The notes under the pieces are model-generated. The model made no database searches, was not told the DNA's origin, and was given only the letters and a program-made list of their open reading frames with translations. The position numbers and the translations under genes are program-made. A stretch of 34,462 nucleotides of DNA. Origin: Profundicola sp048268105 (lineage in GTDB: Bacteria; Bacteroidota; Bacteroidia; Flavobacteriales; Weeksellaceae). Every line of letters begins with the position of its first letter. The first letter of the stretch is position 1. The stretch is from the NCBI GenBank assembly GCA_048268105.1, contig JBLWWH010000026.1, positions 1 through 34,462 on the forward strand, in the 5' to 3' direction. Below are positions 23,649 through 30,617 of the stretch, in pieces.

Positions 23649-24617
23649 CTACACTTTCAATACAGATATATATGCTGGATCATACGCATTACCTGATTTT
23701 GCAATAGCAAAACACTGCTTTAATAATTTATTAGCCACAGCAATAAGTGCTAATTTTTTACTCTTTCCTTTGTTCACGATCCGCTCATAAAGCTCTCGAC
23801 AAGCTTTGTTGTGTTTACACGCATTAAAAGCACACAAAAACAAAAGATTGCGCAGTTTCTTATTACCAACCTTACTGATCCTGCTACGACCTCTAACACT
23901 ACTACCCGACTCTCTTATTGTAGGCGTTATTCCTACATAACTGCAAAGCTGAGCAGCCGTCTCAAACTTTGAAAAACCATCGGTTAACACGATTAAAAAC
24001 AAAGCTGTCTTAGTGCCTATACCTGGTACGGTCTGCAGGAGCGTCAACTGGTGCTGTTGTTCTTGCTTTACCAATTCCAACAGACGTTGTTCTATTGCAG
24101 CAAGCTCTTTGTCTAAATGTTTTTTATCTCGTTTTAAAGATCGGTACACAAACTTTGACGGGATTCCCAAGGTTTCTTCTCCGTGAAGCTTATTCTTAGT
24201 GGCGGTACGTTTTTTTAGATAACTGTCCATCAACCGGAACAGCTGCAGGCACTCCGCCTGAACATCGTTTAGTGCATTGTATAGCGGAACATCATTAGCA
24301 ATCGCATACTGGCAGATAGCCTTTGCATCACTCTTGTCCGTCTTTACCTTAGCAAGCTTCATCTGTATAAAACGCTTTACAGACAAAGGGTTTACTACCG
24401 ATACCATCACATTGTTTTTGTAAAGAAACTGGGCAAGCCTATAATGATAGTAACCCGTAGCCTCCATGACTACTAAAGCTTCATGTGAGACAATCTTTAA
24501 AAAAGATGCGAAACCTTTTTCATCGTTTTTGAACTGATTGTGACCAATTGTACTTCCGTGCACGTCAAAGAAATCTTTACTGATGTCAACTCCGAAAGTT
24601 TCATTATATTTATTCAT
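23649..24617 (-). CDS. IS110-family transposase
   Basis: 322 residues from the ATG at 24617 (MNKYNETFGVDISKDFFDVH); an in-frame upstream extension of 23 residues is unlike the family and probably untranslated. N-terminal RuvC-like DEDD domain: Asp in VDISKDFFDVHG (about 11), Glu in VVMEATGYYHY (about 53), and the VKTDKSDAKAI motif (about 93-103). C-terminal Transposase_20 domain: TVPGIGTKTALFLI helix-hairpin-helix, then CSYVGITPTIRESGSSVRGR, which includes the catalytic serine of the second half-site. It cleaves and re-joins DNA guided by a bridge RNA. Gene is complete and may be active. Confidence 0.93.
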   Translation of the reverse strand: MNKYNETFGVDISKDFFDVHGSTIGHNQFKNDEKGFASFLKIVSHEALVVMEATGYYHYRLAQFLYKNNVMVSVVNPLSVKRFIQMKLAKVKTDKSDAKAICQYAIANDVPLYNALNDVQAECLQLFRLMDSYLKKRTATKNKLHGEETLGIPSKFVYRSLKRDKKHLDKELAAIEQRLLELVKQEQQHQLTLLQTVPGIGTKTALFLIVLTDGFSKFETAAQLCSYVGITPTIRESGSSVRGRSRISKVGNKKLRNLLFLCAFNACKHNKACRELYERIVNKGKSKKLALIAVANKLLKQCFAIAKSGNAYDPAYISVLKV

Positions 24618-24688
24618 ATAAAATAGTTTTTGGAAAGAACGAGCTACTTGTCTCACAACAACTTGAAAACGAGATCTAGGTCTCATAG

Positions 24689-24797
24689 TCCCGATAGCTA
24701 TCGGGAGAACGTGATTTAAGTAGTAAAAGAGCGGGGATTATCAATGTTGCCGAAGTCTGGAGCTTCTATGTATATATTAACCTTATTCCGCTCTTTT
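24689..24797 (-). ncRNA. Candidate structured RNA in the 5' flank of the IS110 transposase gene
   Basis: Contains an 18-base perfect palindrome TCCCGATAGCTATCGGGA (24689-24706) and a 10-bp inverted repeat AAAAGAGCGG (24725-24734) / CCGCTCTTTT (24788-24797) enclosing 53 bases. The long stem closing an internal loop is what a bridge RNA of the IS110 group might show. Position 5' of the transposase fits that group. Confidence 0.4.
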
Positions 24798-24853
24798 GTT
24801 CTTTCTGATTAATATTTAAAGATAACTGATTTATTAATTTGCTAACTTAAGAT

Positions 24854-24977
24854 GTATATAAAAAATAGGCGAAACCATTGTGATTTCAAGGGTCTTGGCC
24901 GGTATCAAACTTTGTCCTAAACCGAAATCACAGTGCTTCGAAATCGCCTACTTTTCATATACTAAACGTTGTGTGCA
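24854..24977 (+). repeat. attC 10, right fragment (both arms and core)
   Basis: Arms GTATATAAAAAATAGGCGA / TCGCCTACTTTTCATATAC mismatch (A.C) at positions 7 and 12, as in intact sites; core GTT at 24968. An inner stem TGTGATTTC/GAAATCACA lies in the loop. Only the inverse core is missing, left behind at 23492. Confidence 0.85.
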
Positions 24978-25076
24978 AGGCTAAACGAACTATTCATCCA
25001 AACTTTAGCAAACAATTTTTGAAATAGAAATGTAATATATTTACAATTCCAAAATGTTTTTTAAAACAACACTATT

Positions 25077-25937
25077 ATGGACATTACAAATTTTCCAGAA
25101 GATTTATTTGAAAATAACTACACAGACACTTCAGACCTGCAAATTGCTAATTACGAAGTATATAAACATGTTTCCAAAAATAAGATTAACCTAAACAAAA
25201 ATGTATTCAGTTTTTTGTTAGACGGACAAAAGGACATTCACTTTTCTAATGACATCGTTTCGATAAATCCTGCACAATCCTTACTTCTTGCATCGGGGAA
25301 TTTTTTAACAACAGAAATTGTAGGGGCAAATAGTTATAGTTGCCTACTCTTTTTCTTTTCTCAAAAAAACATTAATGATTTTTTATTGAAATATGGGCAT
25401 TTATTTAACCCAAAAGACTTAAATAAAACAACGAACAATAGTCCCTATTTCCTTATCAAAAAAGACAATTTTATTATCCATTTTATTAATTCTATTCAAC
25501 AAATTTATGGCTTGAATCAAACAATCTCACAAAAGATTCTGGAATTGAAATTTGAAGAAATTATGCTATATCTGGCTGATAAGTATGGGCAAAGTTTTTT
25601 TGTTTATCTACATTCATTATTACTCAATGAAAGAGAATTATCTTTTAAAATGGTCATTGAAAAAAATCTGTACACGAGTTTGAATATTGACCAGGTTGCT
25701 TTTCTATGCAACATGAGCCTGTCTACTTTTAAGCGGAAATTTTTACAATTATATCAAGAGTCTCCAGGAAAATGGTTTCAACTAAAACGGCTCAACAAAG
25801 CCAAAAAATTATTGCTTAATAATGAAGCAACCCCATCAGAAATCTATATGGACTTTGGTTATGATAGCTTATCAAATTTTAGCACAGCCTTTAAAAATGA
25901 ATTTGGTTACAGTCCAAAAAAGATGATGAAAACTTGA
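25077..25937 (+). CDS. AraC-family transcriptional regulator (cassette 11, gene 1)
   Basis: 286 residues. The N-terminal 170 residues form a ligand-sensing, cupin-like region (FSFLLDGQKDIHFSNDIVSINPAQSLLLASG) seen in flavobacterial AraC regulators. The C-terminal 100 contain both AraC HTH motifs: NIDQVAFLCNMSLSTFKRKFLQLYQESPGKW and PSEIYMDFGYDSLSNFSTAFKNEFGYSPKKM. It probably controls the monooxygenase gene in the same cassette, whose upstream region has an inverted repeat next to a -7 element. A weak promoter (TTTG at about 25017, TATATTTA near 25035-25042) may serve this gene. Confidence 0.9.
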   Translation: MDITNFPEDLFENNYTDTSDLQIANYEVYKHVSKNKINLNKNVFSFLLDGQKDIHFSNDIVSINPAQSLLLASGNFLTTEIVGANSYSCLLFFFSQKNINDFLLKYGHLFNPKDLNKTTNNSPYFLIKKDNFIIHFINSIQQIYGLNQTISQKILELKFEEIMLYLADKYGQSFFVYLHSLLLNERELSFKMVIEKNLYTSLNIDQVAFLCNMSLSTFKRKFLQLYQESPGKWFQLKRLNKAKKLLLNNEATPSEIYMDFGYDSLSNFSTAFKNEFGYSPKKMMKT

Positions 25938-25957
25938 CCTTTTTTCATAAGTTTTTG

Positions 25958-26000
25958 AACTAAATAAAAAAGCACCACAAGTTTAAAGGTGCTACATTTG
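25958..26000 (+). promoter_or_regulatory. Inverted repeat and -7 element ahead of the monooxygenase gene
   Basis: GCACC...GGTGC (arms 11 bases apart) lies just upstream of and touching TACATTTG (25993-26000), an exact TAnnTTTG -7 element 38 bases before the start codon. The arrangement suits an operator for the AraC-type regulator, or a weak terminator followed by a promoter; no matching -33 TTTG at the usual distance. Confidence 0.45.
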
Positions 26001-26037
26001 TTAAAACAAAATTGGTTTAATTTAAAAATAAAAAGAC

Positions 26038-26331
26038 ATGAAAAAATTAGGATTATTAGTTCGACTAGAAGCAAAAGCAGGAAAAGAAAAAGATGTTGAA
26101 GCCTTTATCACAAGTGCATTGCCACTTGCTAATGAAGAAACGCGTACTATTACATGGTATGCGTTCCGTATTGACGCTTCTACATTTGGCATTTTTGACA
26201 CTTTTTCAGATGAAGAGGGCAGAGAAGCACATCTTGGTGGTAAGATTGCAAAGGCGTTAATGGAAAATGCACCTGAATTGTTGGTTACTGCACCATCTAT
26301 TGAGAAATTGGATGTTTTAGCGGCTAAATAA
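26038..26331 (+). CDS. ABM-domain putative quinol monooxygenase (cassette 11, gene 2)
   Basis: 97 residues, a single antibiotic-biosynthesis-monooxygenase (ABM) fold: LGLLVRLEAKAGKEKDVEAFI, then LPLANEETRTITWYAFRIDASTFGIFDTFSDEEGREAHLGG and ALMENAPELLVTAPSIEKLDVLA. Such dimeric ferredoxin-like proteins oxidise quinols or act in reactive-carbonyl and oxidative stress responses, without a cofactor. The preceding AraC regulator in the same cassette likely controls it. A hairpin terminator follows. Confidence 0.88.
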   Translation: MKKLGLLVRLEAKAGKEKDVEAFITSALPLANEETRTITWYAFRIDASTFGIFDTFSDEEGREAHLGGKIAKALMENAPELLVTAPSIEKLDVLAAK

Positions 26332-26354
26332 ATACACCACAATTATTATAAAAT

Positions 26355-26397
26355 GGCTGCCTGTCAAAGTTCTGTAAAGGAATTTTGACAGGTTGCC
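26355..26397 (+). terminator. Hairpin after the monooxygenase gene
   Basis: GGC..CCTGTCAAA / TTTGACAGG..GCC with an interior two-base mismatch; the following T run is short (TTTGTTT). A probable intrinsic terminator inside the cassette, which would limit transcription into downstream cassettes. Confidence 0.6.
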
Positions 26398-26452
26398 TTT
26401 GTTTACAAAACAGCTTGATAATAAATTAAGCTTAGACTAACGAAGAAACCCA

Positions 26453-26652
26453 GCACACAACATCGCATTGGCAAAATGGCGGGTTAAGTGCAAACTTCAA
26501 CTTTTGTGCTTTTTTATCCGCCGAATGTGTTTCACATTCAGCTTTTTTTAATAATTTAGCTTCTGTGGAAACACATCGGCTACGTTACTGCTAAATTGAA
26601 CCTTTAGTCCAATTTATCCGCCACTTCGCCAATGCGTTTCCCGTTGTGCTTC
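26453..26652 (+). repeat. attC 11 (long, GC-rich arm type)
   Basis: Inverse core GCACACAAC complements the cassette start GTTGTGTGC; core GTT at 26643. Arms CGCATTGGCAAAATGGCGG / CCGCCACTTCGCCAATGCG carry two A.C mismatches (positions 10 and 13). Confidence 0.87.
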
Positions 26653-26669
26653 ATGCAAAAACAAATAAT

Positions 26670-26987
26670 ATGACTGACTATCAACAAACTGAGGAATTTA
26701 AAAGAAGAGAAAAGGAAAGTGAAGATGTTCAGGCTATTCTGACTACTTGGAATCCTTTAGGCTCCAGAAGTAAAGAAATATCGGATTTAGATAATTATTT
26801 TACTGAGGCTAACGATATCTTATTTCACATAAGAACCAATTTACATTTCCCTAAGAAAGGAGATAGGCAGACACGGACGGTTAGAATAGTTAGAACCGTT
26901 TTAAATGAAGCTTTCGGACTATCTCTTACGGATTCAGACTGTGAAAAGCCGGCAGCCAAAATTGTGTCGGTTGTAGAGATAAAATAA
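26670..26987 (+). CDS. Small protein of unknown function (cassette 12)
   Basis: 105 residues starting MTDYQQTEEFKRREKESEDV; a GTG start eight codons earlier is possible but falls inside the attC core. Largely helical and charged. The stretch VQAILTTWNPLGSRSKEISDLDNYFTEAN (about 19-47) vaguely recalls small 'DUF1871'-like proteins that have a W-(D/N)-P-L-G motif, but I would not assign it. Fills a 476-base cassette alone. Confidence 0.65.
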   Translation: MTDYQQTEEFKRREKESEDVQAILTTWNPLGSRSKEISDLDNYFTEANDILFHIRTNLHFPKKGDRQTRTVRIVRTVLNEAFGLSLTDSDCEKPAAKIVSVVEIK

Positions 26988-26991
26988 AGCA

Positions 26992-27128
26992 CGAAAGCAC
27001 AACACTATATAAAAACAATGCTAAAACCTGTCTTGAATCGAAATTCCGTGCTCGCTTGCTCAGCGGATTGTCCTGCGGACAATCACGCTCGCCCGCTCGC
27101 ACAGTTTTTATACGGGACGTTAGCGGTC
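26992..27128 (+). repeat. attC 12
   Basis: Inverse core GAAAGCACAAC matches the complement of the cassette start GTTGTGCTT with one extra base; core GTT at 27119. Arms TATAAAAACAATGC / GCACAGTTTTTATA differ at two adjacent positions. Internal perfect hairpin GATTGTCC/GGACAATC. Confidence 0.82.
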
Positions 27129-27182
27129 AGGCTATGACGACACCACATAGAAAGAAAACTATCCAAAAAATTGAAAATTAAA

Positions 27183-27647
27183 ATGACAAACTTGATTACG
27201 ATACGAGGATACGATACGAAAGACAAAAATGAAGTCATCAACTTGATAAGGTTAAATACACCTGAATATTTCGCTGTTGACGAAGAAGAAGACTTAAATA
27301 AATATTTGGAAACAGAAAGGGAACTTTATTATGTTTTACTCTATGACAAAAAACTTGTTGGATGTGGTGGAATTAACTTTGCAGACAACAATACGACAGG
27401 AAAAATTAGTTGGGACATACTTCACCCTGATTATCAAGGGAAATCTTTGGGTACAAAATTATTGAAGCACCGAATAGACAAACTAAATTCTATTGACGGA
27501 GTACAAAAAATTACTGTGAGGACTTCACAAGTCGCATACAAATTCTATGAGAAACAAGGTTTTGAACTATTTGAAATTAAAAAAGACTATTGGGCAGAAG
27601 GATTTGATATGTACAATATGGAATATAAACAAAAATCAAAACTATGA
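27183..27647 (+). CDS. GNAT-family N-acetyltransferase (cassette 13)
   Basis: 154 residues from the ATG at 27183 (a TTG four codons upstream is the alternative). Standard GNAT order: N-terminal strand ITIRGYDTKDKNEVINLIR, YYVLLYDKKLVGCGGINF, then motif A with the acetyl-CoA pyrophosphate loop ISWDILHPDYQGKSLGTKLL (Q-x-K-x-x-G-x-x-L), and motif B with TSQVAYKFYEKQGFELFEI. Transfers an acetyl group from acetyl-CoA to an unknown amine substrate; GNAT cassettes are frequent in integrons, where some inactivate aminoglycosides, but nothing here points to that substrate. Confidence 0.9.
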   Translation: MTNLITIRGYDTKDKNEVINLIRLNTPEYFAVDEEEDLNKYLETERELYYVLLYDKKLVGCGGINFADNNTTGKISWDILHPDYQGKSLGTKLLKHRIDKLNSIDGVQKITVRTSQVAYKFYEKQGFELFEIKKDYWAEGFDMYNMEYKQKSKL

Positions 27648-27662
27648 CGGCAAAAGAAGCCC

Positions 27663-27802
27663 GAACCGCTAACAAGGGTTTTGCGTCAGGCGGGCTGAAG
27701 TGCAAAATTCACCGGTAGTTTTTCAATTGAAATTTAGTAATAATATCAACTTTTGTGCTTCGAAATCCCGCCCGAACGCAAAGCCCCGAAACGTTGTACC
27801 TC
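27663..27802 (+). repeat. attC 13
   Basis: Inverse core GAACCGCTAAC complements the cassette start GTTAGCGGT; core GTT at 27793. Arms GGGTTTTGCGTCAGGCGGG / CCCGCCCGAACGCAAAGCCC, the right arm one base longer. Confidence 0.85.
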
Positions 27803-27821
27803 ATTTCCAACTTAACGTTAA

Positions 27822-28319
27822 ATGAAAATATTTCCGATTAGTAATTATCAAATTGAACTCAAAAAAGAAAGTTCGGATGCTTTATCGGAATTGGGAAAAA
27901 ACACTCTAATTACCGACTCACTAGTATCGGAATGGACTAAAAAAATGTTTATCGGACAAGTAAATAAAAACGGATTTAAAATAATCTCATCAAAACCTGG
28001 ACAAGGTGCATTTTGTGTTTTGGAGGGAAAACTTGAATCTCATAGTGGAATACTCGAAATCAGAATTCACAAAGCATTTCGAATAATGTTATCTCTTATA
28101 TATTTGTTTCCTATTATTGGATTTACAATAGCATTATTGACAAAGGAAAAAGAAATAATAATTTCGTTAATAATTCCAACATTAATGACAATTATCGTAT
28201 TTCGTTTTATTTTCACGGAATTAGCATTTAGAATTATATCAAGAAACGGATTGAAAAAATTGACAGAAATAATCGGAATTATAAAAATAAAAAAAAACGA
28301 GGTACAACACCGTGTATAA
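27822..28319 (+). CDS. Two-TM membrane protein of unknown function (cassette 14)
   Basis: 165 residues. The N-terminal 85 are soluble and strand-rich (FKIISSKPGQGAFCVLEGKLE), followed by two transmembrane helices (about 88-107, IMLSLIYLFPIIGFTIALL, and 112-131, IIISLIIPTLMTIIVFRFI). No family recognised; size and layout resemble small flavobacterial integral proteins. The last five codons and the stop (VQHRV-stop) are read from attC 14, so the recombination site provides the C-terminus and would be changed if the downstream cassette changed only beyond the stop. Confidence 0.75.
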   Translation: MKIFPISNYQIELKKESSDALSELGKNTLITDSLVSEWTKKMFIGQVNKNGFKIISSKPGQGAFCVLEGKLESHSGILEIRIHKAFRIMLSLIYLFPIIGFTIALLTKEKEIIISLIIPTLMTIIVFRFIFTELAFRIISRNGLKKLTEIIGIIKIKKNEVQHRV

Positions 28320-28437
28320 AAAATTGCTGGTTTTAGCTAGCACAAAGGTTGTTGCTTGTTTGCTGGCTTCCGATTTTCCTTCGGAAAATCCTCGCCCACA
28401 AACACGCAACTTTCCATACACGAACACGTTGTAAAAC
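28299..28437 (+). repeat. attC 14
   Basis: Inverse core GAGGTACAAC, exact complement of the cassette start GTTGTACCTC; core GTT at 28428. Arms GTGTATAAAAAATTGC / GCAACTTTCCATACAC mismatch at 7, 8 and 12. Internal hairpin GATTTTCC/GGAAAATC in reversed order relative to other sites. Confidence 0.88.
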
Positions 28438-28443
28438 ATTTGA

Positions 28444-29073
28444 ATGAACTGCGAAAAATGTAATAATAAGATGGAATATTCAGACAAAACACTGGCTGAA
28501 TATTATAATTGTTCGGATTGTGGATTTGAAACAATTAAATACCCGAGAGACTGTTGTAATTTTCCGAAAAATGAACCCGTTGCTTTTTATAAAACTGAAT
28601 CTGAATATTATTCTCAATCTGATAATTATTCTGTTTATAACCAATGTAAAAATTGTGGACGGAAAAATGGAACGCAATTAAGTAAATCAAAATTTGACAA
28701 AAATGAATTAAACACATTTGATTACGAACTTGAAAAAAGAAGAAAAGAAATCAAAAAGGAAATTCAAAATTTAACAATTGAGATTAACGATAGAATTAGG
28801 AATAATAAAAGAGATACTTTTTGGGACGATTATAGTGAATATTTAAAATCAGACGAATGGAAAGAAAAAAGAGAAATTGTATTAAAACGAGATAATCATA
28901 TTTGTCAATCTTGTCTTATTCAAAAAGCGGAAGAAGTTCATCACACAATTGGACGATTTAGAAAAAATGAACCTTTATTTACTCTGATTTCAGTTTGCTC
29001 AAAATGTCATCAAATAATAACAGAAATCGACAGAGGAAATCACAAAAGGGCTGAAAAAATAAAATATAAATAA
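28444..29073 (+). CDS. HNH endonuclease with N-terminal zinc ribbon (cassette 15)
   Basis: 209 residues. The N-terminal part holds zinc-ribbon cysteine pairs (MNCEKCNNKM, NCSDCGFET, QCKNCGRKNG); a helical coiled-coil linker follows (about 90-120). The C-terminal HNH domain begins YLKSDEWKEKREIVLKRDNHICQSC, continues AEEVHHTIGRFRKNEPLFTLI and ends SVCSKCHQII, giving the two CxxC zinc pairs and the His pair of the beta-beta-alpha-metal core. Probably cuts DNA. It starts only 15 bases after the cassette core. A defence role is possible, target unknown. Confidence 0.85.
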   Translation: MNCEKCNNKMEYSDKTLAEYYNCSDCGFETIKYPRDCCNFPKNEPVAFYKTESEYYSQSDNYSVYNQCKNCGRKNGTQLSKSKFDKNELNTFDYELEKRRKEIKKEIQNLTIEINDRIRNNKRDTFWDDYSEYLKSDEWKEKREIVLKRDNHICQSCLIQKAEEVHHTIGRFRKNEPLFTLISVCSKCHQIITEIDRGNHKRAEKIKYK

Positions 29074-29077
29074 AAAC

Positions 29078-29212
29078 GTTTTACAACAACGTGTATAGCT
29101 CATTGCGGCTGAATTCCTAATCGGAATTCATTGCAATTTGCTATCTTTCGGTCACGGCGGAAAATCCTCGCGGATTTCCCGCAACGAGCCATACACAAAA
29201 CCGTTATCTGCA
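29078..29212 (+). repeat. attC 15
   Basis: Inverse core GTTTTACAAC, exact complement of the cassette start GTTGTAAAAC; core GTT at 29203. Nearly identical to attC 2 and 3, including arms, GAATTCC/GGAATTC hairpin and CCTCGCGGATT. Confidence 0.9.
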
Positions 29213-29228
29213 AACCAAACAATCCATT

Positions 29229-29942
29229 GTGAATAGGATCAAAAAAATAATTTTTATACTACCCTTACTTTTCGGTGTGAGTATTAATTCCATTGCGCAG
29301 GAAATTACCATTAGTACAGACCGTCCCGACCAAAGTGATGGTGTTTCGACAGTTCCAATCGGGAAATTTCAGATTGAAGAAGGGGTAACATTGGCCAAAA
29401 ATACTGCTATCAATAACCTGATGATGCGTTATGGCATCACACATTCAACCGAAATACGCTTACTTTTGGACACAGGCAAAGAATTTGAAAATTATGGAGT
29501 ACAGCCGATAACGCTTAGTATAAAACAAAGAATAATCGAACAACACAGATTTATTCCTGCCATATCATTTGTGAGCTACTTATCTTACGGACAGATCGCA
29601 ACAAAAGATTTTCAAAATAAGGAATGGCCTTTTCAGGTAAAACTTGCCTTTGAAAACGAGTTAACAGACAGATTTTTTTTGGGATATAATATTGGGGCAT
29701 CGGACAAGTTTAAAAATTTAGATTTATCTGCTGGTGTAGGCTATACAATAACGAACAAAATTTCTTCTTTTATAGAATATTTTTCAACAATCAGCAAAAT
29801 CGGCAATGAACATAACGCAGACTTAGGAGTTATGTATTTAATAACGCCCCGATTTCAAGTAGATTTGGCTTTTGGGCGTTCGATTTTTGCAGAAGACCCC
29901 CGATTTATTATTACGTTTGGTACATCCTATTTGTTTAACTAA
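29229..29942 (+). CDS. Outer-membrane 'phenol MetA degradation'-family protein (cassette 16, gene 1)
   Basis: 237 residues from a GTG start. Signal peptide (MNRIKKIIFILPLLFGVSIN, cleavage near SIAQ), then ISTDRPDQSDGVSTVPIGKFQIEEG, the signature opening of the PF13557-type beta-barrel family annotated 'MetA-pathway of phenol degradation' or 'transporter'. Alternating hydrophobic strands and a final aromatic (YLFN) fit an outer-membrane beta barrel. Substrate unknown. The PepSY-like gene follows 13 bases later; both are exported, so this cassette delivers a two-protein envelope module. Confidence 0.82.
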   Translation: MNRIKKIIFILPLLFGVSINSIAQEITISTDRPDQSDGVSTVPIGKFQIEEGVTLAKNTAINNLMMRYGITHSTEIRLLLDTGKEFENYGVQPITLSIKQRIIEQHRFIPAISFVSYLSYGQIATKDFQNKEWPFQVKLAFENELTDRFFLGYNIGASDKFKNLDLSAGVGYTITNKISSFIEYFSTISKIGNEHNADLGVMYLITPRFQVDLAFGRSIFAEDPRFIITFGTSYLFN

Positions 29943-29955
29943 AATATAATATACA

Positions 29956-30390
29956 ATGAAAAAAATCAGTTTAATTCTCGTAGCCATAAGCTTGTTTGTT
30001 TTCTCTAATGCCAATGCACAGAAAAAATATCTTGCAGTTTCAGAAACACCTGGACAAATTATATCCTACATAAATGCCCATTTTCCCAAAAGTGAAATTA
30101 TAAGCGTTAAGAAAGATAAAGAAGTTCTTAAAACTGAATATAAAGTCAAACTAAACACAATGGTAGAACTCGAATTTGACGGCAACTTCTCAATTAAAAA
30201 GATTGAAAGCAAAAGTGCTCTTCCCCAGAGCGTTGTCCCCGAAAAAATAGTCGCTTATATTCATAAAAACTATCCTAACAATAAAATCTTAGAATGGAAA
30301 AAAGAAAAAAAGGGGCAAAAAATAGAGTTAGATAATGACTTTGACGTGGTTTTTGATTTGAATGGGAAATTCTTGGGAATTGACAGATAA
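29956..30390 (+). CDS. Secreted PepSY-like protein (cassette 16, gene 2)
   Basis: 144 residues. Signal peptide (MKKISLILVAISLFVFSNAN, cleavage after ANA) and two copies of a PepSY-like/BLIP-like unit: LPxxIxxYIxxHFPxxxIxxVKKDKE (about 31-58) and VPEKIVAYIHKNYPNNKILEWKKEK (about 96-120), each followed by strands carrying a 'VxLxxxxELEFDGxF' or 'DVVFDLNGKFLGID' end. Typical Bacteroidota periplasmic protein of the PepSY_like family; function unknown. Confidence 0.85.
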   Translation: MKKISLILVAISLFVFSNANAQKKYLAVSETPGQIISYINAHFPKSEIISVKKDKEVLKTEYKVKLNTMVELEFDGNFSIKKIESKSALPQSVVPEKIVAYIHKNYPNNKILEWKKEKKGQKIELDNDFDVVFDLNGKFLGIDR

Positions 30391-30394
30391 AGGT

Positions 30395-30594
30395 CAGCAG
30401 ATAACATAGTATTTGCAAAAGGCGGGGTTGAATATATAATAGAAAAACCTGATGCATTTAGTCGCAACTTGCTTTTCATATTGTATTTTTTTGTAATTTA
30501 ACAATCTGAAAAAGCAATTTGCTTCGTTCGGTCGAAATTGAACTTTCAGTTAAATTTAGCCCGCCCTTCGCAAATACTTTTTCCGTTACCAGCC
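30395..30594 (+). repeat. attC 16 (long, GC-rich arm type)
   Basis: Inverse core CAGCAGATAAC complements the cassette start GTTATCTGC; core GTT at 30585. Arms GTATTTGCAAAAGGCGGG / CCGCCCTTCGCAAATAC have two A.C mismatches, as in attC 11. Confidence 0.86.
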
Positions 30595-30617
30595 ATTTAA
30601 ATGAGAGAAAATACTAA

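Larger units (their letters stand above)
23503..24853 (-). mobile_element. IS110-family insertion sequence inside attC 10
   Basis: The element separates the inverse core (ending 23502) from the left hairpin arm (starting 24854) of one attC. It holds a single transposase gene on the minus strand with about 150 non-coding bases on either side. No long terminal inverted repeats are seen, as normal for IS110. GCTAAC occurs at both junctions (23497-23502 and 24841-24846), so the exact ends may shift by several bases. Some IS1111-type IS110 elements are known to target attC sites. Confidence 0.75.

Noticed and set aside
24618..24686. N-terminal extension of the IS110 transposase
   Set aside because: Residues are basic and unlike the family; the ATG at 24617 gives the standard GVDISK start.
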